From assembly GCA_945887855.1 (NCBI GenBank), contig CAMCZP010000002.1, forward strand, positions 33,099 through 97,098: a stretch of DNA of 64,000 bases, read 5' to 3'. This DNA comes from Leptospira interrogans serovar Manilae. GTDB lineage: Bacteria > Spirochaetota > Leptospiria > Leptospirales > Leptospiraceae. The position numbers were made by a program, and so were the translations under genes. The notes under the pieces were generated by a model, which was not told the origin of the DNA, made no database searches, and saw nothing but the letters and a program-made list of their open reading frames with translations. Below are positions 55,054 to 64,000 of the stretch, in pieces (position 1 is the first letter of the stretch; the number at the start of each line of letters is the position of its first letter).

Positions 55054-56580
55054 TTAAGGAATTTCTAAAATAATCATTGAAACATCATCCCTAAATTCAT
55101 CTGAAAATGCCTCTAATTCTTTTACCAAAAGAGAAAGTAGATCCTCATTGGAAAGATTCAAGTTTTGATTGATGAGATCCATTAGCCTTTCTTCTGAAAA
55201 GAGTTCTTCATCTTTACCGGGAGCTTCTGTCACACCATCAGAATAAATAAATAATTTATCTCCTGGTTTTGCATGAAATCTCAATAATCTGTAATCACAG
55301 TCATCTATCATTCCCAATGGAGGGCCACATGCATCAAAGAAAATGATTTCACCTGTAGAAGGTCTAAAGCAAAAAGGTGCATTATGACCTGCATTAGAAC
55401 ATATAATTTTACGTTTTTCTGTAATTAGGAAAAAAACGGATGTAGCAAAAAAGGAAGATTGGAACCTATTTCCAACTATATTACTCAATTGTTGTAGTAC
55501 GTAATTTGGTTTGAAGCTTTTTGATACTATAGACTCTACTGATAGAAGTGTAACTGTAGTTACCAAGGCTGCAGATACTCCATGGCCAGATGCGTCCGCA
55601 AAAAATATACCTGTGTACTTTTTATCTGAATTTTTTTTATGAGTTAAACGGTAATAATGGTAAATATCTCCCGATACTTCCCTCATTGGTTTATAGTACG
55701 AGACTATTTTATAATCTTCATACATGTAGTCCTGAGGTAAAAATAATTCCTGAACTTCCTTTCCTATTTTTAACTCTTTATTTATCTCATCATTTAATTT
55801 AGAAATAGTCAATATTGTATCTTCTATTTTTGAAGCCATTGTGTTAAATGTAAGACCTAGTTCGTCTATCTCGTCTCGTTTCTCAAATTTCCAGTCTACT
55901 CTGGAGGAGTATTCACCTTTCCCCATCTCTATCGTAGCAATTTGGAGTTGAGAGATTCTAAAAAATATAAATTTATATACAATAATACCGAATACTAAAT
56001 GTGTAATTATACCCCAAATCATAGCTATACCAATTTGAATATAAAGTTTATTCAACCTATCTTTAATACTTTTCAGACTTAAATGAGAGTATAGAAAAAT
56101 ATTTTCAGATGCAAGTTCGGAGTTCATTGGGATTAGAATAGAAATTGAAAAGTCAGATTTTTGAAGTTCAAGATTATATTTAGATGTAAAAATAGAATTT
56201 GCATCACTCATCTGTTTAGCTTTTTCTAATAAATCGTTAGATAGAACCAGTTCCCCTTTCTCATTTTTTTGAAAAATAATCTCTCCTTTTGAAGTAAATA
56301 CAATATATGTATTAATCTCATTAAAAGTAAGAGTATCATTTACCTTGTTCATGATTTCTTTATTATTTTTGGAAACTACTTTATCTTTTAAATCATCTAC
56401 AACTTGTAGTACGAAGTTAACAGATTGATAATTAAAATTTTTAACAAGTAAATCTGTCTGATTTTCATAGATTAAGACTGAGAAAAATAGTAAGTTTATT
56501 AATGCTAAGATTACATATAAAATTCCAATTTTTATTTGGAGTGATCTAGATTTTCCTATTTTTTCAAAAAAAGAATTCAT
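55054..56580 (-). CDS. SpoIIE-family serine phosphatase with HAMP and sensor domain
   Basis: A membrane-bound PP2C phosphatase. An N-terminal helix (about residues 18-36), an extracytoplasmic sensor region (about 40-175), a second helix (about 182-208), HAMP (about 205-260: GKGEYSSRVDWKFEKRDEID) and a SpoIIE/RsbU catalytic domain (about 285-508). The metal-binding residues are in VSGDIYHYY, FADASGHGVSAAL, IYSDGVTEA and FRDDVSMIIL. Such enzymes dephosphorylate STAS antagonists; the STAS gene nearby is the likely target. ATG 56580. Confidence 0.92.
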   Translation of the reverse strand: MNSFFEKIGKSRSLQIKIGILYVILALINLLFFSVLIYENQTDLLVKNFNYQSVNFVLQVVDDLKDKVVSKNNKEIMNKVNDTLTFNEINTYIVFTSKGEIIFQKNEKGELVLSNDLLEKAKQMSDANSIFTSKYNLELQKSDFSISILIPMNSELASENIFLYSHLSLKSIKDRLNKLYIQIGIAMIWGIITHLVFGIIVYKFIFFRISQLQIATIEMGKGEYSSRVDWKFEKRDEIDELGLTFNTMASKIEDTILTISKLNDEINKELKIGKEVQELFLPQDYMYEDYKIVSYYKPMREVSGDIYHYYRLTHKKNSDKKYTGIFFADASGHGVSAALVTTVTLLSVESIVSKSFKPNYVLQQLSNIVGNRFQSSFFATSVFFLITEKRKIICSNAGHNAPFCFRPSTGEIIFFDACGPPLGMIDDCDYRLLRFHAKPGDKLFIYSDGVTEAPGKDEELFSEERLMDLINQNLNLSNEDLLSLLVKELEAFSDEFRDDVSMIILEIP

Positions 56581-56790
56581 AATATAAGTAATATAAGTCT
56601 AGTTTAAATTTCGAGAGAATCAAGAAGTATATATTCATTTTTTTAGGATATTGCTTTTTTTAAATGAAACTACTCCAAAGGCCATATTTTTTTGGGCATG
56701 GAGATATATTAAATGATTTTCCATACAGTTCAAGAAATGGAATTTTAGTTCTATAATTATTTTAAGATAGTAAAATACTAAATAAATTCA

Positions 56791-56820
56791 TTTACAGATA
56801 AGCTATAAACATGATATTAT
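56791..56820 (+). promoter_or_regulatory. Candidate promoter for the exported 334-aa protein
   Basis: TTTACA at 56791-56796 and TATTAT at 56815-56820 are separated by 18 bases, about 20 bases before ATG 56841. The surrounding 260-base gap (56581-56840) is A/T-rich and holds no gene that I can support. Confidence 0.35.
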
Positions 56821-56840
56821 AACCGATAATTTAATGAAAA

Positions 56841-57845
56841 ATGCTTACTAGAATCTTTTTTTTAGCTTATTTTTCCTCACTTTCACTCTTTTCGGATGTA
56901 CTCTTCCTGAAAACGGGGGAGACAATTGAAGGATCGTATTTGAATGGGGATTCCAAAGGAGTTCAATTTGAGACAGATACAGGTAAGATTTTAGTCCAAC
57001 GTAAAGATGTACTTAAATTAGAATTAGGATATACAGGTTCTAGTTTTTGCTTCAAACGCAAAGGGAAAGAATCTGAATGCGAAGGAATCTTGCACAGTGT
57101 ATCTGAAGAATCCTTTTCTTATGTGAAGGGAAGAGCAGGAACAAAAGTTGAGACAATCTCAATGGATTCTATTGTCTATTTAAAACTCTATAAAACTAGA
57201 AAGTCTGACCGTTTTTTGGGAATCTTTGCGGTAGGGATGGAAGTAACAATCAATACAGATAGCATAAAAGAATCAGGAAAGATTGAAGAATATAATTTTC
57301 CTGAACGTCGGATCCTCATCAAATCTAATGGAGTAAAAAAGTATATAGAAGAGGACTCCGTTCAATTTCTGGAATGGAAAAAGAAGCCCGGTATTTTACA
57401 ATATTCAAAGTTTGTGCTGGAGTATTCTCTTCCTGGAATTCACCAATACAATTCAAATAAGCTTACAGGAATCACTTTGGGAACATTGTTTCTATTGTTT
57501 TCTGTTGCTATTCCCATTGAATATTCAGCTGCACAAAAATCAGCAGCCAAGAATTTTGATTATATCCCTGTGGGTGACAATATCTATATTGTATCAGGAC
57601 TTGGCTCGGATTCAACATTTGAAAAACACAAAAATCAGTACTATTATGCAATTGGTGGTCTAGGTGCAGTCTATATGATTCACTCTTATACCATTTTTAA
57701 AGAATTTAGAGAAGGAAAAATTCCTGGGTTCAACTCATTAGAGGTATCGGTTACAAAAAGCAGTCCAGAAACCAGAGTATTTAAGAATCCAGAACAAACA
57801 GGAATGAACACAAATATTGAATTGAAATATTCTTATTCATTCTAA
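56841..57845 (+). CDS. Exported protein with small beta domain, unknown function
   Basis: A signal peptide (about residues 1-18, ending near LFSD) is followed by a short SH3/Sm-like beta unit (about 20-62: LFLKTGETIEGSYLNGDSK, KILVQRKDVLKLEL). A second similar unit follows at about 110-180. A hydrophobic span lies near 206-225 (ITLGTLFLLFSVAIPIEYSA), with another weaker span near 262-280. No enzyme motif is visible. The phrase L.TG..I.G recalls the beta module at the end of the TPR protein at 53476-55050. Confidence 0.6.
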   Translation: MLTRIFFLAYFSSLSLFSDVLFLKTGETIEGSYLNGDSKGVQFETDTGKILVQRKDVLKLELGYTGSSFCFKRKGKESECEGILHSVSEESFSYVKGRAGTKVETISMDSIVYLKLYKTRKSDRFLGIFAVGMEVTINTDSIKESGKIEEYNFPERRILIKSNGVKKYIEEDSVQFLEWKKKPGILQYSKFVLEYSLPGIHQYNSNKLTGITLGTLFLLFSVAIPIEYSAAQKSAAKNFDYIPVGDNIYIVSGLGSDSTFEKHKNQYYYAIGGLGAVYMIHSYTIFKEFREGKIPGFNSLEVSVTKSSPETRVFKNPEQTGMNTNIELKYSYSF

Positions 57846-57904
57846 GTTTATATATTAGAAAGGATATTTCAAAAGAATGAGGAAAAAAATAAACAGGAGA
57901 ATGT

Positions 57905-58378
57905 ATGTCTGAATTAGTAGAAGGGAAAAAAGCTCCCACTTTTAGTGCAACCAACACAGAAGGAAAAAAGGTAAAACTTTCTGAATTGCTAGGAGAAAAT
58001 GGACTGGTGCTTTATTTCTACCCAAAAGATAGCACTCCAGGTTGTACAACAGAAGCTTGTGATTTTAGAGACAACCAAGCAAATTTAAAAAAATTAGGAT
58101 ACAGTGTTGTTGGAATTTCAAAGGATAATACAAAGTCCCACCAAAAATTTGTAGAGAAGCAATCTATAAATTTTGAACTCTTGAGTGATGAAACTGGAGA
58201 AATATGTGAAAAGTATGGTGTCTGGCAGGAAAAACAATTCATGGGGAAGAAGTTTCTTGGAATTGTAAGATCTACTTTCTTACTGGATGCTAATTTGAAA
58301 ATCCAAAAAATCTATACATCTGTCAAAGTCAAGGGACATGTGGACCAGATCATCAATGATATTAAGAGCTTGAAATAA
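57905..58378 (+). CDS. bcp: Peroxiredoxin, Bcp/PrxQ type
   Basis: Thiol peroxidase that reduces hydrogen peroxide and organic peroxides. The active-site segment is [20 protein letters not shown]: peroxidatic Cys47 and resolving Cys52, the PrxQ spacing. It has the [20 protein letters not shown] opening and the [18 protein letters not shown] helix. Length 157 aa is typical. A strong AGGAGA lies just before ATG 57905. Confidence 0.95.
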   Translation: MSELVEGKKAPTFSATNTEGKKVKLSELLGENGLVLYFYPKDSTPGCTTEACDFRDNQANLKKLGYSVVGISKDNTKSHQKFVEKQSINFELLSDETGEICEKYGVWQEKQFMGKKFLGIVRSTFLLDANLKIQKIYTSVKVKGHVDQIINDIKSLK

Positions 58379-58400
58379 AATATTACGAATAGGAATTAAA

Positions 58401-59900
58401 ATGAAGTTACATACCTCAAAATTACATATAAGTTCGGGAAAACTCAAATCTGGTTTTTTTTACAAAGTTTTTCATGTATATAAAGATAAGATATCTGAAG
58501 AAATCAAAAAAAGACTCTCAGGTGTAATTGACAATGCAATTTTCACTGGAGATGTAGGACAGCAATACATTGACCACCAAGAAAAAGTAATATATCTTGG
58601 AATTGGTGATGAAAAGAAAATTAATATGAGAAAAATTGCTGCCTTGTATATAAAACTTGGTGAACAATTGATCAAATGGAAAGATGTTGGGCTTGAAATA
58701 TATGCTGGTGAACTAACTGCTAAAATTAAACCTGAACTTTTTGCTTATCAAGTTGCTAACTCACTTGAAATTGGTGCATTTCCCATAGATTTTCTCTCTA
58801 AGTCATACAGAGAAAAAGTAATCAATCCAGGAAAAATAGGAATTGTTTTTGATAATCCTACAGAAGAAAAAGAAGGGACTAAGGGAATTGAAAAGTCTAA
58901 AATTGTAAGTAGATATTTAAATGCTACAAGACAAATTGAGCATCTTCCACCCAATCACTTTACTCCGGAAGAGTTTGTATCACGATCTAGAGAGATAGCA
59001 AAAGAAAATAAATTAAAGATAACAGTTTTTGATGAAGCCCAATTAAAAAAAGAAAAGATGGGTGGGATTTTGTCTGTATCCCAGGGTTCCGATAAAAAAC
59101 CAAAAATGATAATTATAGAGTACCAACCCAAAAATCCAATAAGCAAAGAAAAATTAGCAATTATTGGGAAAGGTCTTACTTTTGATTCGGGAGGCATAAG
59201 TATAAAGCCATCAGCAGATATGCATGAAATGAAATACGATATGTGTGGAGCAGCTGCAACTATTCATGCTATTGGAGCTATTGCTAGCTTAGGACTTCGA
59301 GTTCCTGTGATTGCTGCTATAGGAGTTGCAGAAAATATGCCTGATGCAGCAGCAGTTAAACCAGGTGATGTATACACAGCATATAATGGGATTACAGTTG
59401 AAGTTCAAAATACTGATGCTGAGGGAAGATTGGTATTGGGGGATGTAATTGCGTATGTAACAAAAAAATACAAACCAGAGTATATGGTAGATCTTGCAAC
59501 ATTGACAGGTGCTGTAATTATAGCCCTAGGAAATGAAGCTGCAGGTGTTATGAGCAATTCACCTGAACTCACAGAGTATCTCAAAAAAGCATCCGAAACT
59601 TCAGAGGATAGAATATGGGAACTCCCTCTTTGGGAAGAATATGGTGAAGATCTAAAAAGTGATATTGCAGATGTAAGAAATATCACAGGTGTAGGACGTG
59701 GTGGCGGGACTGTATCTGCAGCACAATTTTTGCAGAAGTTTATTGAAGGTGATGTAAAGTGGGCTCACATTGATATAGCTGGGACTGCTTGGAGGGGAAA
59801 ACCATCAGGAGCTCAATGCTCTGGTCCTACAGGATATGGAATTAGGCTTTTAGTAGATTTGGTTTCAGAATTAGAACATAAAAAATCCGGAAAAAATTAA
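58401..59900 (+). CDS. pepA: Leucyl aminopeptidase (M17)
   Basis: A two-metal aminopeptidase. The C-terminal catalytic half has [20 protein letters not shown] with the metal-binding Lys and Asp, [11 protein letters not shown], and the family signature [12 protein letters not shown] (about residues 335-346), then WRLPLWEEY-like [19 protein letters not shown]. Length 499 aa is normal. It has the last base of its TAA as the first base of the next gene's ATG (TAATG), so it is coupled to the transporter-decarboxylase fusion. Confidence 0.95.
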   Translation: MKLHTSKLHISSGKLKSGFFYKVFHVYKDKISEEIKKRLSGVIDNAIFTGDVGQQYIDHQEKVIYLGIGDEKKINMRKIAALYIKLGEQLIKWKDVGLEIYAGELTAKIKPELFAYQVANSLEIGAFPIDFLSKSYREKVINPGKIGIVFDNPTEEKEGTKGIEKSKIVSRYLNATRQIEHLPPNHFTPEEFVSRSREIAKENKLKITVFDEAQLKKEKMGGILSVSQGSDKKPKMIIIEYQPKNPISKEKLAIIGKGLTFDSGGISIKPSADMHEMKYDMCGAAATIHAIGAIASLGLRVPVIAAIGVAENMPDAAAVKPGDVYTAYNGITVEVQNTDAEGRLVLGDVIAYVTKKYKPEYMVDLATLTGAVIIALGNEAAGVMSNSPELTEYLKKASETSEDRIWELPLWEEYGEDLKSDIADVRNITGVGRGGGTVSAAQFLQKFIEGDVKWAHIDIAGTAWRGKPSGAQCSGPTGYGIRLLVDLVSELEHKKSGKN

Positions 59901-62137
59901 TGAACATAGAATTTTTACTTCCTATAGAAAATGAAATATTAGTGTCATACACTTTTTTGCTTTTAGTTACAGGTTTGTATGTCACTTTTAAATTAGGGTT
60001 TCCGCAGTTTAGATATTTTTTACTAGGGGTCAAAATTCTAACAGGTGCTATGGATGATAAGGGCTCTAAAGGGCAGATTATCCAAAGCCAGGGTTTATAT
60101 GCTGGTGCAGCTTCCTCTATCTTATTTGGAGCTGTGCTGGGTTCTGCAATTGCTTTGAGTTTAGGTGGAGTGGGTATTCTCTTCTGGATATGGATGATAG
60201 GGCTACTTTCAGCTCCTTTGAGAATTGTTAGTTCCACTCTAGCAATTAAATTTAGAACGAAAACTACATATGGAAGATACCTTGCAGGTCCCATGTACTT
60301 CATAGAAAAGGCATTAAAGGCAAATTGGTTGGCAATGGCTTTTGCTATTTTGAGTATAGGGACAGTATTTTCTTTGGGAGGAGCAGTTCCCATACTTAGT
60401 ATGACATATCTATCTCAAAATGTATTTGGTTCTAGAGGGCTTATTGTTCCAATCTTAGCAGTTGCCATTTTAATATATGTTAGTTTAGGGGGAATTCGAA
60501 GGTTAGGAAGATTTGCGGGAGTCTTTGTTCCCTTAGGACTTATTTTATTTGTTATATTTTATTTTCGTATCTTTGAGTTTATGCCTTTTGGAGCCTTTCT
60601 TATTTCAGTTTTTCAGAATGCTTTCAGGATAGATTCAATAGCAATTGGAGGCACTCTTGGTCTCTTAGCCTTAGTGGGACAAGCTCTGGGATCATTCTGC
60701 ATTACTATTGAGTTGGGTTTAGGAAAAAGTGCAGGTGTGTCTGGTGCTGTTAGAACAGATTATCCATTTAAGCAGGGACTGGTTGCTATGATTCCGCCTG
60801 TTTTTGAATCACTTGTGATCTCCACAATGACAATCTATGCTCTATTTTCCTACAATGCAGTATCCATAGAAGACCAACTTTATCTCCTATCATACCTATT
60901 TGGTTTTAAAAATACAATATCTGGAATTCTTTTTATCTCTTCCTTTATAATTCTTGGAATGGTATCACTGTCAACATGGTTTCATGTAGGACAGGAAAAC
61001 GCCTTTTATATACTTGGGGAAAAATTTGCTAGTCTTTATAGAATTTTATTTATGGCCTTTATACTGTTTGTGTCATACTTATATATTAAGATAGGTGAAA
61101 ATGTAATCTTATATTCATTTAATATAGGCTATACACTTGCAATACTTACATCTATTCCTGTACTCGTCTCGCTAGTAATTTTAGTTAAGACGGTTGCATT
61201 TGAACAAAATAAATATTTTACTGAGTCAGGTGCAAGGTACGAAGTAGCAAAAGATCTTTACATTTTACTTTTGACTATTTTACCAAAAAATCTTATTTCT
61301 AAATTACTTGGGATGTTTACTTATGTAAAGCTTCCAAGATTTATGATGATACCAATCTTAAGAGCATTTGCTAATATTTATAAAATTAACGTAAATGAAG
61401 CCGAATTAAACATTTCAGAGTACAATTCTTTGAATCAATTTTTTACAAGGGCACTAAAGGCAGGGGCTCGTATAATTGATAGTGATAAGGATGCAGCAGT
61501 AAGTCCAGTAGATGCACGTATTACTAATTTTGGAGATATAAATGAATCTACTCTAATCCAAGCAAAAGGCTTTGATTTTAGTTTGCGAGAGCTAATAGGT
61601 TCCGAAAAGTATTGGAAAGATTTTGAAAGTGGGAAATTTATAACATTTTACCTTTCTCCTCAGGATTATCATAGAATTCATTCCCCATTTCATGGAAAAA
61701 TATTGGGGTATTACTATGCTCCTGGTAAATTATTCCCTGTAAACGATGCTGCTGTGGGTGGTATAAAAAGTCTTTTTCCTAAGAATGAACGATTGATTAC
61801 ATTTTTACAGACAGATTTTGGCAAGATAGCAGTTGTAAAAGTAGGAGCTTCTAATGTTGGAAAGATCCGAGTTACATATGATGATAAGATTGTAACAAAT
61901 ACATGGATTAGAATTCCTAAAGAACATGAATATAATAATGTAAATATAATGATTAATAAGGGATCAGAACTGGGTAGATTTGAAATGGGATCTACTGTAA
62001 TACTTATTTTTCAAAAAGACATGATTGATTTAACGCAATTCAACAAAGAAGATAGAATCCAATATGGATCGACTATTGGACAATTAAAAAATAATTCTTA
62101 CCAAGTGAGTGCAAGGGATATTAAAAAATCTGCATAA
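59900..62137 (+). CDS. Fusion of an AGCS-type amino acid symporter and phosphatidylserine decarboxylase
   Basis: Residues about 1-445 form a multi-pass membrane protein with alanine/glycine:cation symporter features (GGVGILFWIWMIGLLSAPLR, AGPMYFIEKAL, TDYPFKQGLVA). Residues about 450-745 are a phosphatidylserine decarboxylase: LYILLLTILPKNLISKLLG, LNQFFTRALKAGARIIDSD, VSPVDARI (Asp538), QDYHRIHSP (His591, His594), and the self-cleaving EMGSTVILIF with Gly697-Ser698. PSD makes phosphatidylethanolamine; self-cleavage gives the pyruvoyl group at Ser698. The frame is continuous, so it is one ORF rather than two. AGCS proteins usually act alone; combining them is unusual. Follows pepA with TAATG coupling. 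Confidence 0.85.
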   Translation: MNIEFLLPIENEILVSYTFLLLVTGLYVTFKLGFPQFRYFLLGVKILTGAMDDKGSKGQIIQSQGLYAGAASSILFGAVLGSAIALSLGGVGILFWIWMIGLLSAPLRIVSSTLAIKFRTKTTYGRYLAGPMYFIEKALKANWLAMAFAILSIGTVFSLGGAVPILSMTYLSQNVFGSRGLIVPILAVAILIYVSLGGIRRLGRFAGVFVPLGLILFVIFYFRIFEFMPFGAFLISVFQNAFRIDSIAIGGTLGLLALVGQALGSFCITIELGLGKSAGVSGAVRTDYPFKQGLVAMIPPVFESLVISTMTIYALFSYNAVSIEDQLYLLSYLFGFKNTISGILFISSFIILGMVSLSTWFHVGQENAFYILGEKFASLYRILFMAFILFVSYLYIKIGENVILYSFNIGYTLAILTSIPVLVSLVILVKTVAFEQNKYFTESGARYEVAKDLYILLLTILPKNLISKLLGMFTYVKLPRFMMIPILRAFANIYKINVNEAELNISEYNSLNQFFTRALKAGARIIDSDKDAAVSPVDARITNFGDINESTLIQAKGFDFSLRELIGSEKYWKDFESGKFITFYLSPQDYHRIHSPFHGKILGYYYAPGKLFPVNDAAVGGIKSLFPKNERLITFLQTDFGKIAVVKVGASNVGKIRVTYDDKIVTNTWIRIPKEHEYNNVNIMINKGSELGRFEMGSTVILIFQKDMIDLTQFNKEDRIQYGSTIGQLKNNSYQVSARDIKKSA

Positions 62138-62141
62138 ATAA

Positions 62142-63209
62142 CTATTCATCTTCTAGTCCGAGTCTCCAGAGAGCTGTTCCTATTAAATTATGCTTTTCGG
62201 CTATTTTTAATAGCTTCTCTCTGAGCTCCAAGTCAGAGTAAAAGATAATACTTTCTTTATTTCCATCTTTACGAGTTATTTGTGTACACCCTAAAGTCTC
62301 ACGTTGGTGAGGATTTCCAGCCTTTAATAGCTGAGCCTCTCTTGCACTTACCACTCTAGCTGTTTTTTGTGTTTTTGACCACTCATAACCATAGGAAGGA
62401 ATTCCTAGCCAAATCTGTTCGGGTTTTAAAAATTTTTTTAATTCTTCAATATTATTTTCTGCCCACTTTTCTCCCGTAATACATCCTGGATCTGTTTTTG
62501 GATTGTGGTAATCATAAGCCATGAGCACAACTGAATCTACATAAGGTGATAAATATTCTGGATTATGAAAATCTTTATTAATATCAGAAAAATCTAATGG
62601 AGGAAAAATAGCTATGGATAGATGAATATTTTGCGCACTGAGTTGTGTTTTTAATTCTTTGAGGTAGGCTCCGTATGGACGGGAGTAGTCGTCGGGGAGA
62701 CCTTCAAAATCTAAATGCACTCCTTTGAAATTGTAGGTATTTAAAAATTTAATTATACTTTCAATAGATTTTAAACGAGAATTCTCTGAGGAAAGAAGTG
62801 TTATACCATCTTTCACCGAGGAGATCCCAACCATAGGATAGATGATAGGTTTCTCTGGATCTTTTGATATTTTTGACTTGGTGATTTTATTCATCAACTC
62901 ATTTTCAAATCTCAACTGACCCGTACCACGTAAAAGTAGTCCAGTAATACAAATAATATCATAGTCCCTTTGAATACGCGAAATGTACTGTGGAGGAAAT
63001 TTTTCAAATGAATTAGAGTTTACATATCCCCATTTTTTTATTTGAGAGGCAGAGTTTTGGGTTTCCTCAGAGGAAATATAATTTGATAAAAAAAATAGAA
63101 GGATGATTAAAACCTTCAAAGAAAATGTAAAATTCCTATAAAAAATCTTTGAATATTTAGGATTGGAGGTTTTCGAGAAAAGCTCTATAATAATTTTCAT
63201 TCTCTTCAT
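62142..63209 (-). CDS. Exported glycoside hydrolase family 18-like protein
   Basis: A signal/anchor segment (about residues 27-48, VLIILLFFLSNYISS) precedes a GH18 TIM barrel (about 60-355). The catalytic strand reads KGVHLDFEGL: of the DxxDxDxE motif only the last Asp and the catalytic Glu remain, as in SleL/YaaH-type enzymes. VVLMAYDYHN and IWLGIPSYGYEW are the expected later strands. It probably acts on N-acetylglucosamine bonds in peptidoglycan; that is inference. ATG at 63209, or a slightly later Met. Converges with the fusion gene, 4 bases between stops. Confidence 0.82.
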   Translation of the reverse strand: MKRMKIIIELFSKTSNPKYSKIFYRNFTFSLKVLIILLFFLSNYISSEETQNSASQIKKWGYVNSNSFEKFPPQYISRIQRDYDIICITGLLLRGTGQLRFENELMNKITKSKISKDPEKPIIYPMVGISSVKDGITLLSSENSRLKSIESIIKFLNTYNFKGVHLDFEGLPDDYSRPYGAYLKELKTQLSAQNIHLSIAIFPPLDFSDINKDFHNPEYLSPYVDSVVLMAYDYHNPKTDPGCITGEKWAENNIEELKKFLKPEQIWLGIPSYGYEWSKTQKTARVVSAREAQLLKAGNPHQRETLGCTQITRKDGNKESIIFYSDLELREKLLKIAEKHNLIGTALWRLGLEDE

Positions 63210-63345
63210 ACCTTATCAGATGAAAAGAAAAGGTCAAGTTTTTTAATTCATTATATTTTTCTAATATATACTAGAATAGAATAAATTAATTTTCGAAGGT
63301 TTCTTTATTAAAGTAATATTTCAGTATGGATCGATACTAATAGAT

Positions 63346-63708
63346 ATGAGGAATTTAGTTTTTCTTTTATTTTTTGTTTTTCAATTTTTAAATCCCTACT
63401 TTTCAGAGGGATTTGCAGAAGAGTTAAATCCTTGGAATCTCCCTATAAACAAACGCGTAATACATAGGAAAAATGTCAGTCACTTACTCATAGATCCAAG
63501 AACAGACCATTGCCGGGTTGTGCTGATTCTTGGGGATCGGTTTCCATATTCATATAAATCTACACAATATGGTCTCTATATAAAAACTTCCTCTGAAAAA
63601 GAAGCCCTAGAAATAATGAACGCGTTTGATAAACAACTCGGTCTAGGATATGAGATTTACCTCAAGTTAAATGGCTCTAGAATTATAGAGTGGAGTTTTT
63701 CTTCTTAG
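63346..63708 (+). CDS. Small exported protein of unknown function
   Basis: A signal peptide (about residues 1-22: NLVFLLFFVFQFLNPYFS) is followed by a 95-residue mature domain with a TDHCRVVLILGDRFPYSYKS segment and a C-terminal LKLNGSRIIEWSF strand. No family recognised. ATG at 63346. The 50 bases before the dus gene contain its ribosome binding site. Confidence 0.6.
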   Translation: MRNLVFLLFFVFQFLNPYFSEGFAEELNPWNLPINKRVIHRKNVSHLLIDPRTDHCRVVLILGDRFPYSYKSTQYGLYIKTSSEKEALEIMNAFDKQLGLGYEIYLKLNGSRIIEWSFSS

Positions 63709-63758
63709 TTAGTTGACCAGATGGGTGTTCTCCATTTCTTTGAAGAGAGTGGAATCAC

Positions 63759-64000
63759 ATGTTAGAAATTGGAACCGTTAAACTAGAAGGAAAGGTTGCT
63801 CTGGCTCCAATGGCAGGAGTGTCCGATAGTCCCACCCGGCAAATCACCCGAAAAATGGGATCAGCTTTTTCCTATACAGAATTTGTTTCTACAGATGGGA
63901 TCAGTCGGGGTATACAGAAGACAATTGACCTATTTAAGTTCAAACCCCTAGAGCGTCCAATCTGGTTCCAAATTTTTGGAAATAAAAAAAATACAATCAC
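63759..64000 (+). CDS. dus: tRNA-dihydrouridine synthase, N-terminal part
   Basis: The frame from ATG 63759 runs to the end of the window. It begins with the FMN-binding segment VALAPMAGVSDSPTRQITRK, typical of Dus enzymes that reduce uridine in the tRNA D-loop, followed by the usual TEFVSTDGISRG and FQIFGN strand. The DusB-type opening is likely, but the catalytic Cys region is beyond the window. GAGTGGA lies upstream as a ribosome binding site. Confidence 0.9.
   Translation, partial: MLEIGTVKLEGKVALAPMAGVSDSPTRQITRKMGSAFSYTEFVSTDGISRGIQKTIDLFKFKPLERPIWFQIFGNKKNTI

Noticed and set aside
59842..60393. 183-codon open frame antisense to pepA and the fusion gene
   Set aside because: It overlaps two well-supported genes; the composition reflects the other strand's membrane-protein codons and shows no domain.

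Overview
The window reads as the chromosome of an AT-rich (by eye about one-third G+C) diderm spirochaete, most likely of the Leptospira/Leptospiraceae type. The evidence is indirect: several lipoproteins with spirochaetal lipoboxes (Cys preceded by residues such as LNQ, LFLE, YIS), an outer-membrane efflux protein, an OmpA/PD40 lipoprotein, SpoIIE-phosphatase/STAS signalling proteins, a class II photolyase, the short form of HisG and frequent TTG starts. Genes are densely packed, often overlapping by 1-35 bases or converging with only 2-17 bases between them. I see no tRNA, rRNA, CRISPR array, insertion sequence or prophage.

Layout. 1-4471: tail of a probable FtsH gene, then an unknown protein, a RecQ-like helicase and a divergent kinase-fold protein in one run. 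4488-7935 (minus): lnt and gpmI. 8015-10221: selenouridine synthase mnmH and a four-repeat lipoprotein. 10262-18320: a core block cmk-rpsA-TPR-hisG-thrS-infC-rpmI-rplT followed by a ZapB-like coiled-coil gene and zapA; hairpins sit before rpsA and before infC. 18502-23369: a three-gene type-I-secretion-like operon whose ABC subunit has lost its ATPase motifs. 23497-26002: acyl-CoA dehydrogenase, a bidirectional terminator, an SH3 lipoprotein and a decayed gene. 26048-31298: MCE protein, class II photolyase, an unknown protein and an OmpA/PD40 lipoprotein. 31316-37689: a membrane protein, a TANGO2-family protein, a Nudix protein, a PanE-like reductase, a DegT-family protein with His in place of the PLP lysine, and gyrB. 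37694-44283: FGE-like protein, ACT protein, RlmK-like methyltransferase, small acidic protein, GHKL-like protein, lone lipoyl protein, phosphoesterase and Mrp ATPase. 44295-50215 (minus): DNA polymerase III delta-prime, two small membrane/exported proteins, an ECF sigma factor, another membrane protein, a PilZ-like protein, a SUFU-domain protein with a small partner, and a DUF4384 protein. 50195-56580: CPBP protease, unknown exported protein, mazG, small protein, STAS protein, then (minus) a TPR protein and a SpoIIE-type phosphatase. 56841-64000: exported protein, bcp, pepA, a transporter-phosphatidylserine decarboxylase fusion, a GH18 protein, a small exported protein and the start of a dus gene.

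Functional themes are translation (rpsA, infC, rpmI, rplT, thrS, mnmH, rlmK-like, dus), envelope biogenesis and export (lnt, psd fusion, MCE protein, T1SS-like operon, lipoproteins) and signalling (ECF sigma, STAS/PP2C, GHKL-like, kinase-like). The best candidates for something undescribed are the export operon with a pseudo-ATPase, the transporter-PSD fusion, the His-type DegT protein, the unknown/RecQ/kinase-fold cassette, and an ECF sigma gene whose conserved N-terminus extends upstream of any normal start codon.
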